Source: Bradyrhizobium sp. CCGE-LA001 | Lineage (GTDB): Bacteria > Pseudomonadota > Alphaproteobacteria > Rhizobiales > Xanthobacteraceae | DNA length: 64,000 nt | Reading direction: 5' to 3' | NCBI RefSeq assembly: GCF_000296215.2 | Contig: NZ_CP013949.1 | Coordinates: 7,309,501 to 7,373,500 of the forward strand | Part shown: positions 1 to 8,231 of the stretch, one piece after another | How the letters are laid out: each line of letters starts with the position of its first letter | How positions within the stretch are numbered: the first letter of the stretch is position 1 | Position numbers and translations under genes: made by a program | The notes under the pieces: generated by a model | Told to the model about the DNA's origin: nothing | Databases searched by the model: none | What the model saw: the letters and a program-made list of their open reading frames with translations, nothing else

Positions 1-138
1 GGGCTGCCCATTATCGGGAAGTTGCTTGGCCATTCGCAGCCCGCGACCACCGCCCGGTATGCGCATCTGGACAATGATCCGTTGCGGCGAGCATCCAACC
101 AAATCGCAAAGGCACTAGCGGAAGCCATGGGCGACTGA
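1..138 (+). CDS. Tyrosine recombinase/integrase, C-terminal end (partial)
   Basis: The window opens inside a reading frame that translates to the last 45 residues of a tyrosine recombinase and stops at 136-138. The segment LLGHSQPATTARYAHL carries the two C-terminal active-site residues of the family: the His of LGHS and the nucleophilic Tyr of TARYAHL. The family cuts and joins DNA at att sites through a 3'-phosphotyrosine intermediate. Everything upstream, including the Arg residues of the active site, lies outside the window. An excisionase-like HTH gene follows at 982, which fits an integrase at the left end of an integrated element. Whether the full gene is intact cannot be judged. Confidence 0.9.
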   Translation, partial: GLPIIGKLLGHSQPATTARYAHLDNDPLRRASNQIAKALAEAMGD

Positions 139-152
139 CTCCGGGTGTCGAC

Positions 153-878
153 GTGTCCTTAAACAACAAAGTGAGTGAGTTCACTGATATGGATGATTCC
201 GACTTTCACCTCGTCCAGCCACCGTTTGCCCAACTAGATGAAGCGCTATGGTGGATCGAGTTCAAGCAGATTGAAGAAGCCAAGCGAGACGGTTGGACAT
301 CAACACTTGAGAGCGCAAATCGGCTTGAAGCCGCTTTGCTCAATGGCACACTTCAGGGATACGGCTCCCTGGATGCCGGGCCTGTGCAGCTCATCCAACA
401 ATGGACGTGGACCGAGTTTGAGTTTCTCCCCGCTGATCGCGATGGCCGGCGCATCGAAAAAAAGGTGGATTATATTCCCCAGTTCATAGTCCGCTCCCTC
501 AAAGCCTACCGCGCGGAGGCGCTTAAAGACTTGAGCCAGCCGGCCTCCAAGCTCCTGCCAGGCCTGAATGAAAATGAACCTGGGTTTCACAGGGTAATGG
601 ACCAAATTGTCTTTCTCGAATGCGATCTGCGGCGAGTATTTCCTACGGAAATCGTTCAAACTAAAGAAGACCCGCCGCTCGATAAAAAGTACCCCAGGTT
701 CCTAAAGGAAATTGAGGGCGAAAAGTACCTCCACAGTCCCGCGCCGGTCGGGTTCGACCACGTCTTTGGTCTACTCATTGAGTATTTGGAACGGACGGGG
801 CAGCTCAACTCCGTCGACAGTTCGGTCCGGAAGGGGCTTCAACGCCACTACAAGGAATTCAGCAAGCACGGACAATGA
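153..878 (+). CDS. Hypothetical protein of the mobile-element left end
   Basis: A 241-residue protein starting with GTG at 153, 14 bases after the integrase stop; an in-frame ATG at 189 (MDDSDFHL) is an alternative start. I do not recognise a family. It is acidic and soluble, rich in Trp and aromatic residues in its first half (EALWWIEFKQ, QQWTWTEFEF), and has no signal peptide or membrane segment. Its position directly after the integrase suggests cargo or an accessory gene of the element. No function is proposed. Confidence 0.6.
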   Translation: MSLNNKVSEFTDMDDSDFHLVQPPFAQLDEALWWIEFKQIEEAKRDGWTSTLESANRLEAALLNGTLQGYGSLDAGPVQLIQQWTWTEFEFLPADRDGRRIEKKVDYIPQFIVRSLKAYRAEALKDLSQPASKLLPGLNENEPGFHRVMDQIVFLECDLRRVFPTEIVQTKEDPPLDKKYPRFLKEIEGEKYLHSPAPVGFDHVFGLLIEYLERTGQLNSVDSSVRKGLQRHYKEFSKHGQ

Positions 879-981
879 GACAAAGCAAGACATGTCCGCA
901 CTTGTCTGAACAGCTCTCTGCTTTCCCCTTGTAGGACTGGGTTGCCGGCAGCGCGTCGGCAATTCAAAGGGGAAAAACTTG

Positions 982-1203
982 ATGATCGAAAAAGCAACCG
1001 AGTCGTCCAAATGGCTGACTCGGAAAGAAGCCGCCGCCTACTTGCGACTCGGTGAGAGCACGCTTGCAAAGCTGTTTGTCTCTGGCGACGGACCACCGGC
1101 CATCAAGATTGGGCGGTCCGTTCGCTATTCTGCGCTCGACCTGAACGCGTGGATGGGCTCTCGCCGGCGACGCTCGACGTCTGACAGCGGCTCCGCCGCG
1201 TAA
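982..1203 (+). CDS. Excisionase/AlpA-like helix-turn-helix DNA-binding protein
   Basis: This small protein (about 73 residues) has the layout of the HTH_17/MerR-like excisionase family. WLTRKEAAAYLRLGESTLAKL (read as two helices) is the helix-turn-helix, and PAIKIGRSVRYSALDLNAWM is the winged part with the usual IGRxVRY signature. I chose ATG 982 over the TTG one codon upstream because AAGGGGA sits just upstream as a ribosome-binding site. Such proteins bend att DNA to direct excision, or act as transcriptional switches. It stands at the integrase end of the element and is followed after 10 bases by the winged-helix gene at 1214, so the two are probably co-transcribed. Confidence 0.75.
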   Translation: MIEKATESSKWLTRKEAAAYLRLGESTLAKLFVSGDGPPAIKIGRSVRYSALDLNAWMGSRRRRSTSDSGSAA

Positions 1204-1213
1204 GGTTGGGCCA

Positions 1214-1855
1214 ATGGACGTACGAGCCTTTAACCGCGAGAAGATGCAGTGGCTCAATGCCATCAGTCTTGAGTGCGAGGTCAACTCTACCGCCTTTCGG
1301 GTCGCTTATCTTATTGCCGATCATCAAAATTCAGTGGCTGGATTCGCTTGGCCATCCCTCGCTCGGCTGGCCGGGAAAGTCTGCCTATCGAATAAATCGA
1401 TTCAGCGGGCGGTCGGGCAGCTGGAAAGACTGGGATGGCTTGAGGTGGAGCGAAGAAGGGAGCGTTCTAACCGATATCGCTTGAGATGGCCGCCTGGACG
1501 AGCCCCGGCGCCCAGGCCAACCGAAGGCAATGATGCAGACAAAACTGTCCTCGTGGAGAGACAAGAACGTCTCACCGGAGGGGACAAAACTGTCCGCCAA
1601 TCCTACTTAACTAAATCCCTTAAAACCTTCTCAAGTCGGCTTGGCGGAGGAAGGCAAGGAACTCGGTTCGCCGATCAAGGCAAATTCGAAGCTGAGATCA
1701 TTGGGCGATTTGGACCGGGCATGATCGACGTGCTTGAAAAGCTGAACGAGATCGACCCCCGCGCCGTCGAACAGCTTTGCCGGCGGGCGAAAAATGGAAC
1801 CTTGTCACGCGTCGACATTGCCGCTGCTGAGCTGACCGTGGCGCAAAATCAATAG
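1214..1855 (+). CDS. Winged-helix (HTH_36-like) DNA-binding protein
   Basis: A 213-residue protein. Residues about 25-80 look like an HTH_36-type winged helix: STAFRVAYLIADHQN, then WPSLARLAGKVCLSNKSIQRAV as the helix-turn-helix and LERLGWLEVERRR as the wing. The middle is a Pro/Arg-rich linker (PPGRAPAPRPTE), and the C-terminal 50 residues are helical. Proteins of this layout occur as replication-initiator-like or regulatory proteins in integrative elements and phages. It overlaps nothing and sits 10 bases upstream of the next gene, so it belongs to a small operon of three. The role (replication or regulation of the element) is inferred from context. Confidence 0.6.
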   Translation: MDVRAFNREKMQWLNAISLECEVNSTAFRVAYLIADHQNSVAGFAWPSLARLAGKVCLSNKSIQRAVGQLERLGWLEVERRRERSNRYRLRWPPGRAPAPRPTEGNDADKTVLVERQERLTGGDKTVRQSYLTKSLKTFSSRLGGGRQGTRFADQGKFEAEIIGRFGPGMIDVLEKLNEIDPRAVEQLCRRAKNGTLSRVDIAAAELTVAQNQ

Positions 1856-1864
1856 GACCGAAGA

Positions 1865-2239
1865 ATGACAGAATTTGACGAGATATTGTCGAGAGCGCTC
1901 GACGCGGCGCGATATTACTACCCGCGTTTGAGCGCAGAGGTCTATGTCTTTCCAAAGCCAGCCGATGCGGCGCAGCCGCCCGAACCCGCCGCATCGCAAC
2001 TTCGCGAAAGGAGCTGCCGCATCGCTATCACATGGGTGGAGAGATTATTGACGAATGGCGAGTTTGACAAAGGGGCCATCACGATCAGTCAGTTGCGGTC
2101 TCGGATTTTTCGTAGCGACCGCATCTTGATTCCGCGCGAGATCATTCTTGCGATCGCAGTGTACAAATGCGTTGAGATATTCGTCGGCGGACATGATGTC
2201 TGGCTCGGGAAGCTCTGGGATGGACCGGTACCATTTTAG
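1865..2239 (+). CDS. Hypothetical protein
   Basis: A 124-residue soluble protein starting at ATG 1865, 9 bases after the preceding stop, and therefore probably the third gene of the small operon beginning at 982. It has a helical N-terminus (MTEFDEILSRALDAARYYY) and a hydrophobic C-terminal helix (IPREIILAIAVYKCVEIFV), but no motif I recognise. The 240 bases between its stop and the KAP gene, which converges from the other strand, hold no convincing gene. No function is proposed. Confidence 0.5.
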   Translation: MTEFDEILSRALDAARYYYPRLSAEVYVFPKPADAAQPPEPAASQLRERSCRIAITWVERLLTNGEFDKGAITISQLRSRIFRSDRILIPREIILAIAVYKCVEIFVGGHDVWLGKLWDGPVPF

Positions 2240-2479
2240 TTGTCTCTCGTGCTGCGGGAGGGTTTTTAATGTATCCCACGGCCGCGATGTCGGCGCAGAG
2301 ACGCGGGAGGCTTCCTTGTCGATGCCAATCGAGGCCGAGGGCGAATGGGGGGACTGCTTCTCATCTCTAAATTCTAGGTAAGGCCATCACAGAATGTCCC
2401 CGTGGGGAAGAAGCTGGTCATCCCGCTTGCGGGTCACATCGTCACCGAGAACAGTTGTTAGCCCGTCACCTCGGACAGG

Positions 2480-4852
2480 TCAGCGATTGCGTGGACGGAA
2501 CGTAAAGCGGGCCGCTTCGGCGAAAGCCTGAGCGAAGCGCTCGCTGCCGGTCTTGCGGTCCACAAAGATTTCATCCTCTCTTTGAAGCGCATTCGCGGAA
2601 ATATCCGGGCCGGTGTCAGTCGCGCGCGTCTCCGACGGGTCGCGGCCGGCGGCGGCGACGTATACGGCGCGCAATGCGGTGAGGACGGCGGCTCGCATGC
2701 CTTCGTCGTTGAGGCGTTCACGTAACCGGATCTGGGCATCATCTCGACCTTCCGCGACGGGTTCTTTGTTAGGAAGGAGACAAGCCACGAGCGGATGGAG
2801 GCCATCGGTCGGCAGGTTCTGTCCAGCGATTTCGGCGACCAGCGCCGCGGTTTCCGTGGTGAGCCCGACCTCGCAGGCGAGAGCAAAAAGCAAATACGGA
2901 TAGAGCGGTGTCTTGCCGACGCCGCCCGCCTCCAAGTCCGCAATGCCCGTGGGCCCACGCATCACGCGGATTAGGCGGTAGGTATTGACCAGGCGCTTCA
3001 GCCCGCGCGGTGACTTTCCTGCAAGCGGCGCCATGGCCGCCAGCGCTCGCCGCTCGAATTTTGACATCGTGGCTCGTCGTTGCGCCGCGGTTTGAAATAG
3101 CGTGGGATCGGGCGCCACGTCGATCGGCACCATGTTGTCCTGGCCCTGCTGCCCGCCTTTGTCACCGGCGGCCTGCCCCGGAGAGTCTGCGGGCTCTTCC
3201 TCCTGTTTATCGATGCCGCTGACGAATGTCTCGACCATTCCGGGATTGCTGATGGGCTGCATCCAGATCGGCAGCTGGAAAATCTTTTCAAGGTAATCGG
3301 CGACAGTTGCGCCAGCGGGCTGTACCGGTTGGTCGGCATCACCCGGTTGCCCGGGCACCGCAAGCTGGCCGCTGTAGACCTTGCCGACAGCGCGATGCAG
3401 CCAGCGGGCATCGACGGCAACGACTACGACGAAAAGGTCAAAGGCAAGGAGAAGGTGGATTGCCTGCAGGACCTGCACAACGTGCTGCTCGGAGCAGCGG
3501 TCAAGATCGTCGATATAGACGATGATGCGTCGCACCTCGGGAACGTGGGTGAGATCGGCTACTTTGTCTGCTGCGGGCTTGGAGTTGCCTTCGGCGGGTT
3601 TGACCTCCGCCGGCGCTGCCGCACGCTTCTCGTGCATGATCTGCTCGAGGGTTACGAAGCACCGCCTGACCGTCGCGAGAAGCCCAAGCTTCTTGCGCAC
3701 CTCGGCAAGCTCCGGCGAGTAGGTAATGAAGTAGCGCAGCAGACCTTCGCGAGATCGCCCCTCGGCCGCGAGGCTGTAAGAGGCCGCGAACTCCGTTGCC
3801 TTCTTCTGCTCGGCGATCATGGCGTCGAGCTTCTCGCGTTCCTTCTTGACCAACTCAGAGGCTTCGCGCCGCTCATTGTTTAGCTCGGCAGCTCGCTTCT
3901 CCTTGCGGGCGAGGAATTCGGCGGCTAGCGAGAGGATCGGCGTCGCGGTGCCGATCGCGATCGCAGCCGTGCCGATCAGCGTTCCGAGCACAGCAACGGA
4001 AGGAAAGGCACTAACGATGTAGGACCAAATCTCCGGGACACGTCCCCAACCGAGATACCAGACGGCCCCGCCGACTCCGATGGTAAGAACGGCGAGGGCT
4101 GCAGTGAGCCCATAGATGATGCCCCGGCTGAGACTGCGGCGCAGCAGCACGAAGAGCAGCCCGGCGCGGCTCGGCAGATCGAACAACCCCGACAGGAGCG
4201 ACGCAAGCTTTTCCGGATCGCGCTCGCCGGTCGGTACACCGCACGCCTGCAACAACTCGTCGAGACGCTTCTTGTGGGCTTCGGCCTTTTCGACTTCGCG
4301 CCTCTTGTTCGGGTCCTTTTTGTCTTTATCGCTGAGTTCCTTCGGGGTTGCTTTTGTGATGAGTTCTTTGGCCATCTCGCCTGCCACGGTCGCTGCCACT
4401 GGCTCGTGCTCGAGGCCTACGAGCTTTGTCTCGGCCGCCTGTATAGCCTCGCGCTGAAGTTCGATAGCGCCTTCTACCAGCGGCGAAGCTTCGGCGTCCC
4501 TGCGCAGTCGCTTGGCGATCTCTGTGATCAGGCCGGTCCTAAGCTTACCGTCCGGTGCGCGGCCGTCGATGGCATCGGCAAGCTGATCGAACAGCTCTGC
4601 TGTAAGGGAAGCCCAGAGGTTTTCGGCATCGGCATGACTCCAAGCATCGAAGTTAATCTGCACCACCTTCGGCGCCGCCGGCACACTCGGTTCCGGCGAC
4701 GTGCGCGCGGCAATTTGATCCTTTAGCAGGCGGATAAGCGTACTCTTTCCCGAACCCCAAGGACCGAACACTCCAACCGCGACCGGCGGCTTGAGGTCAT
4801 CGAGCAGTAACAGATCAGCAAGCGCCGCCGCATCGCTCCCGGTGTTGAGCAA
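2480..4852 (-). CDS. KAP-family P-loop NTPase (frame begins inside the domain)
   Basis: This KAP P-loop NTPase has Walker A GPWGSGKST (residues 30-38 from the TTG at 4852) and Walker B IIVYIDDLDRC (about residue 440). Two hydrophobic segments lie at about residues 242-310 between the motifs, the KAP hallmark of a P-loop split by membrane helices. A long charged coiled-coil follows the membrane pair. KAP proteins are membrane-anchored STAND-like ATPases, and bacterial members often occur in defence or conflict islands. The only usable start is TTG 4852, yet the conserved N-terminal KAP stretch (FANDRTEADLLNTG) continues upstream of it in the same frame with no start codon. The functional protein therefore probably continues into the gene at 4723-5859 through a frameshift at 4903-4908. 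Confidence 0.85.
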   Translation of the reverse strand: MLNTGSDAAALADLLLLDDLKPPVAVGVFGPWGSGKSTLIRLLKDQIAARTSPEPSVPAAPKVVQINFDAWSHADAENLWASLTAELFDQLADAIDGRAPDGKLRTGLITEIAKRLRRDAEASPLVEGAIELQREAIQAAETKLVGLEHEPVAATVAGEMAKELITKATPKELSDKDKKDPNKRREVEKAEAHKKRLDELLQACGVPTGERDPEKLASLLSGLFDLPSRAGLLFVLLRRSLSRGIIYGLTAALAVLTIGVGGAVWYLGWGRVPEIWSYIVSAFPSVAVLGTLIGTAAIAIGTATPILSLAAEFLARKEKRAAELNNERREASELVKKEREKLDAMIAEQKKATEFAASYSLAAEGRSREGLLRYFITYSPELAEVRKKLGLLATVRRCFVTLEQIMHEKRAAAPAEVKPAEGNSKPAADKVADLTHVPEVRRIIVYIDDLDRCSEQHVVQVLQAIHLLLAFDLFVVVVAVDARWLHRAVGKVYSGQLAVPGQPGDADQPVQPAGATVADYLEKIFQLPIWMQPISNPGMVETFVSGIDKQEEEPADSPGQAAGDKGGQQGQDNMVPIDVAPDPTLFQTAAQRRATMSKFERRALAAMAPLAGKSPRGLKRLVNTYRLIRVMRGPTGIADLEAGGVGKTPLYPYLLFALACEVGLTTETAALVAEIAGQNLPTDGLHPLVACLLPNKEPVAEGRDDAQIRLRERLNDEGMRAAVLTALRAVYVAAAGRDPSETRATDTGPDISANALQREDEIFVDRKTGSERFAQAFAEAARFTFRPRNR

Positions 4853-5859
4853 GTCGGCCTCGGTCCGATCATTCGCAAACGCATGGGTTTCGCCAGCGGC
4901 GCGGGGGGCAGGCTTACCTGCCGCATCTCGTCTAAGATCGGGCCCCAGGACTCGAGCTTGTCGCCCAGGTTTACGTAATTCTTAATTTCGTCCTGAACAA
5001 TCCGCGTCAATGTATCGCGCCAGCTGATAAAGTTCAGTCCAGCGGCATCGCTGGCTACACGCCCTATCTCTTCAAGGACGAGTCCGGCGAGGAAGTGCCG
5101 CACGCCGCCTTCAAGGTACGAGACATTTGTCTTTTCGCGCAGCAAGGACATACGAAGAAGAATGGCTACGAGTTCCGGACCAACGATCACGTTGCTCGCA
5201 CTCGCATCAATTGTCGTTTCGGACGGGAAATCGAACTGCCCAAGCTGAGTGGGCGTTGCACTGGAATATTCGCGCACTATCCTCGGCAGGAATACGCTCG
5301 GCCTACTCGCCATACCTTGCCCAATCTGCCGGTGCAGCAGCGCATCGAAAACCTGACGTGGCCGCAAAATCCGATCGTGGTCGAGCCGGGTCGCAGCAAT
5401 CCGAAGCAGCCGTCCAAGGTTTGCCGAAACATAGGGCACGGCGCTCTCAGGCCAGGTGAACGCGAGAATGTCCTGTAGAGCAGCGCCACGGTCTCGTGCC
5501 GGCGCCAGCGGATCCGCCAGAGGAGCGATACCGTTCTGACCGATCGTGCCGGTCCCCTGCAGCGTATCTGGTTCTTCACCAGCAGCCTGCTGCTCTCTAC
5601 TGCCCGCTTGTTCGTCGAAATCGGATTCGCTCTCGTTCTTCGCCTTTCCTGGGCGTCGATCGACCCTCCGACGCAATTCTGAAAGTTGACTTTCCAATTC
5701 GATCTGCCGCGACGTCTTGGACCATCCAGGCTCCTCGGACGGCGACGCGCTTGATGAGACGGATGTCACATACGGCTTATTTCGGGCAGCCTCGAGCGCT
5801 GCGATCTCCCGTTCAAGGTTCGCTATCTGGTCATGCAGGTTACTTGCGAGTTCTTGCAT
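4723..5859 (-). CDS. N-terminal half of the KAP NTPase: coiled coil plus ClpN-like repeats (out of frame)
   Basis: This frame begins with a short coiled coil (LHDQIANLEREIAALEAAR), then a low-complexity linker. A helical region follows in which two segments (about residues 130-185, and the stretch around VIVGPELVAILLRMSLL) look like the double repeat of Clp ATPase N-domains; I infer this from pattern, not from an alignment. The last 43 codons, to 4723, merely read the KAP gene in the wrong frame (MIGPRPTCST and onward), so the ORF end is not a real C-terminus. I chose ATG 5859, which has a GAGGG ribosome-binding site, rather than the upstream start at 5925. One extra C in the C6 run at 4903-4908 would fuse it to the KAP frame, giving about 1,130 residues. 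Confidence 0.65.
   Translation of the reverse strand: MQELASNLHDQIANLEREIAALEAARNKPYVTSVSSSASPSEEPGWSKTSRQIELESQLSELRRRVDRRPGKAKNESESDFDEQAGSREQQAAGEEPDTLQGTGTIGQNGIAPLADPLAPARDRGAALQDILAFTWPESAVPYVSANLGRLLRIAATRLDHDRILRPRQVFDALLHRQIGQGMASRPSVFLPRIVREYSSATPTQLGQFDFPSETTIDASASNVIVGPELVAILLRMSLLREKTNVSYLEGGVRHFLAGLVLEEIGRVASDAAGLNFISWRDTLTRIVQDEIKNYVNLGDKLESWGPILDEMRQVSLPPAPLAKPMRLRMIGPRPTCSTPGAMRRRLLICYCSMTSSRRSRLECSVLGVRERVRLSAC
4903..4908 (-). other. C6 run at which the two KAP frames join
   Basis: On the minus strand the upstream frame reads CTG-CCC-CCC-GCG. A -1 slip, or one additional C, changes the reading to the KAP frame, which then runs through the conserved residues FANDRTEADLL without a stop. 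The KAP frame itself is closed upstream by TAA at 4982-4984. The run is either a programmed slip site, a real inactivating indel, or a sequencing error. Confidence 0.6.
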
Positions 5860-6421
5860 TGCATCGCCCTCGTGCCGGCATTCAAGGTCGAGGCAGGTGA
5901 AACCGCGCCCGCGGCGACGCCTCAACGGTCGGATGCATGTAATCTAATTCACAATCGTGACCTGTGCTACACACCGGCGTCGCGAAGAGCCGGTGGATTG
6001 CGCAACGGCGCGCAGGCGAAGGGCTGCGGCGGCACAACGCCCGCCGACCCGCGATCATTGAGGCGTTCAGAAACTCAGGCGGAAAGCCTGAATGTGCGGA
6101 AAATGAGTCCGCAATTGGTGCGTGATTGGCCTCGCAAAGAATCTGCTTTCTGGCGATTAGCAGACTGCGGATTGAGTTCAGGACCTGCGCTTGTTAGCCC
6201 GAACCGAAGCGGTTTGAGGGAGGATGCGGGTCCCTCCGAGGACGCCACCCCCTACGGCACAAACGCGCCCCAGAAAATCACCAGCCGCAGAGGGCGGAAG
6301 CTGGGTTGACAAGGTTGACACGTTGACAGTCGACAACAAGCGATCATTAAGACAATTCATTTCCATTGCGCGACATCGATCAGGATGGTCCGACGGATGA
6401 GAAAGTGCGCATTTGGCGGTA
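5860..6421. other. Gene-free stretch between the KAP locus and the lipase operon
   Basis: About 560 bases with no convincing gene on either strand. It must contain the promoter of the KAP locus (minus strand), and it receives the 3' end of the lipase operon. A short inverted repeat (CAGGC...GCCTG near 6075-6090) is the only local structure I noticed. Confidence 0.5.
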
Positions 6422-7192
6422 TCAGCGCTGCGCCCAGGACAGCAGCCAGCCCGACGACAGCGTCGTGAGCCAGAGGATGACGACTAGCGTCAGCCAGGCG
6501 AATGGTACGACGAAAGCGAGAAGTGGTTCAGGCGCCTTTGCGACGGCTACCTTGCCGCTATTGCGACCCGAGGTGTAACTTGTCTGTGCCGGCTTCGTTT
6601 TCAGCCATCGGGCCAGCGCGCTGACGCCAAGGTTGATGAGCAGTGCCGCAACCAGGGCATGCGCAGCGCTGGCGGCGATCTCGTACTGGTCTCCCTTCAA
6701 GTCAAGGCTCCGCAATAGCAGACTGATTGAATCGATCGCATGGTTCTCGCGCTGGCCGGACTGGAGCTTCTCAGCAAGCAGAAACGACAGCGACAACAGG
6801 ATCACCGTGACGGAAAACGCTGACACGATCGATGTCATCATCACTCGGTGCGCCAAGGATTGCAGCGGCGATTTGTCATACCCGCAGCTCACGAACATTC
6901 GAGTCAGAACAAACAGTCCGAAGACGGCCAAGAGAGCGGCGACGGCGGCAAGAAAGAAATATTCTGGATATTCTCCGAGTAGCTTGCCGTATCCGCCGGG
7001 GTGCACGCGCATCAGATGCAGCAGGAACGGCAGCGACAGCCAGATCAGCGCGGCTAGTCCGCGTTCGATGCGGCGATTACCGAGCATCGCGCGACCAGGA
7101 AAGCGCGTCAGGGTTAGCATGCTGGACGGCTCGGCCTCCGCCTCGATCGCCTCGCTGGCAAGCACGGCTGCGGACATACTGCTGGTCGGCAT
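6422..7192 (-). CDS. Integral membrane protein, four to five transmembrane segments
   Basis: A 256-residue protein with hydrophobic segments in order: GLAALIWLSLPFLLHLM, YFFLAAVAALLAVFGLFVL, SIVSAFSVTVILLSLSFLL, AAHALVAALLINLGVSAL and LLAFVVPFAWLTLVVILWL. The N-terminal 40 residues are acidic and probably cytoplasmic. I do not recognise the family. It starts 13 bases after the stop of the secreted-protein gene and is the last gene of the operon beginning with the DUF2235 hydrolase, so it is probably a membrane partner of those products. Confidence 0.65.
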   Translation of the reverse strand: MPTSSMSAAVLASEAIEAEAEPSSMLTLTRFPGRAMLGNRRIERGLAALIWLSLPFLLHLMRVHPGGYGKLLGEYPEYFFLAAVAALLAVFGLFVLTRMFVSCGYDKSPLQSLAHRVMMTSIVSAFSVTVILLSLSFLLAEKLQSGQRENHAIDSISLLLRSLDLKGDQYEIAASAAHALVAALLINLGVSALARWLKTKPAQTSYTSGRNSGKVAVAKAPEPLLAFVVPFAWLTLVVILWLTTLSSGWLLSWAQR

Positions 7193-7205
7193 CGATAGCT
7201 CCCGT

Positions 7206-8135
7206 TTAGCGGCCCGAGGAAGTCTTCCACGTGACGGTCCGTACTAAGGGCGTGCGATCGCCATTCTTGCTCGCGCGCCACAGTCTGATCATGGTCCGAT
7301 AGGGTTGCCAAGTCCTGAACGACCAGGAATCCTGGGTCGGAACACTGAAGCCGAAGCAAGCCGGTGCCGCGCTGTCACCTGCCGAAACGATAGCGAATTC
7401 AGTGGTATAGGAGCCGCGAGTCTCCGCGTCCTTCTTCTGACGCCTACGCTCGGCGTCAGCGCCGAACACGGTCCGCAGCACCTCCATGTCGTCGGGCAAC
7501 CTCTCGAAGCCGTAAGTCTTCCAGCGCTGTCCGCGGGTAACAAGATCGCTGTTACTTCCGACGCAGTCGGTGCCGCCGTCCTTCAGATCGAGATGCAGAC
7601 GATCGCCTATGTTCGTTCCCAGCGGGTTGCGCGAAATGTCATCGGCGTGATTCTGGGCATATTCGCGCATGCTGACCCAGCGGCTGTTGAGCCAACGACC
7701 ACCACCAAACTGCAGTAACGCCTTGCCGCCCGAGCACTCCGTTGCAATGCCCGGCCGCCAGAGTTTGACCTTGTCTGCCTCGATCCGGCTCCCGATATCC
7801 ACCCCGGGCTCCTCAATCGTTTCGGTGCGCACACTCCAGACTTCTTCCCGGCCCGCCAGGACCCTGCCGCCGATCATGAACAAGCGCGCTTCGGGGTGAT
7901 ATGTCAGGGCTACGCCGTTGACGCGATAATAGCGGCGGCCGTCCCCGAGGCTGCCAGCTTCGCCCGGCGCGGCAGCAATGTGGGCCGGATAAAGCAGGAA
8001 CAGGCCGCGCGCAGCGCCGAGTCCGGTACAGACGGCCTGGTCGTCGTTCCAATTGGGGACCTGTGCAGCCGCCGGAGCAAGGGTCCCGAGCCACGCCACG
8101 AACATCGGTATCGGCAATAGATGAACAAAATTCAT
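7206..8135 (-). CDS. Secreted hypothetical protein
   Basis: I chose the ATG at 8135 because it gives a good Sec signal peptide (MNFVHLLPIPMFVAWLG, then an APAAAQ cleavage region); the longer frame from 8165 would bury it behind ten charged residues. The mature part, about 285 residues, has few cysteines (AVCTGLG, DCVGSN, TECSGG, ACFGF), which could form two disulphides, and no domain I recognise. It lies 96 bases downstream of the patatin gene and 13 bases upstream of the membrane-protein gene on the same strand. A periplasmic or outer-surface accessory to the lipase pair is likely, but that is inference. Confidence 0.6.
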   Translation of the reverse strand: MNFVHLLPIPMFVAWLGTLAPAAAQVPNWNDDQAVCTGLGAARGLFLLYPAHIAAAPGEAGSLGDGRRYYRVNGVALTYHPEARLFMIGGRVLAGREEVWSVRTETIEEPGVDIGSRIEADKVKLWRPGIATECSGGKALLQFGGGRWLNSRWVSMREYAQNHADDISRNPLGTNIGDRLHLDLKDGGTDCVGSNSDLVTRGQRWKTYGFERLPDDMEVLRTVFGADAERRRQKKDAETRGSYTTEFAIVSAGDSAAPACFGFSVPTQDSWSFRTWQPYRTMIRLWRASKNGDRTPLVRTVTWKTSSGR

Positions 8136-8231
8136 GTCGAACGGCCCCCGATCTCGATCAACCACAAAGTTCGCTAACGCACATTAGCGCCTGACAATAA
8201 TAGAAGGATGCCCCTCAGCATCTACCAACGT

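Noticed and set aside
3329..3883. 184-codon plus-strand ORF inside the KAP gene
   Set aside because: It is the antisense shadow of the KAP coding sequence, with no independent support.
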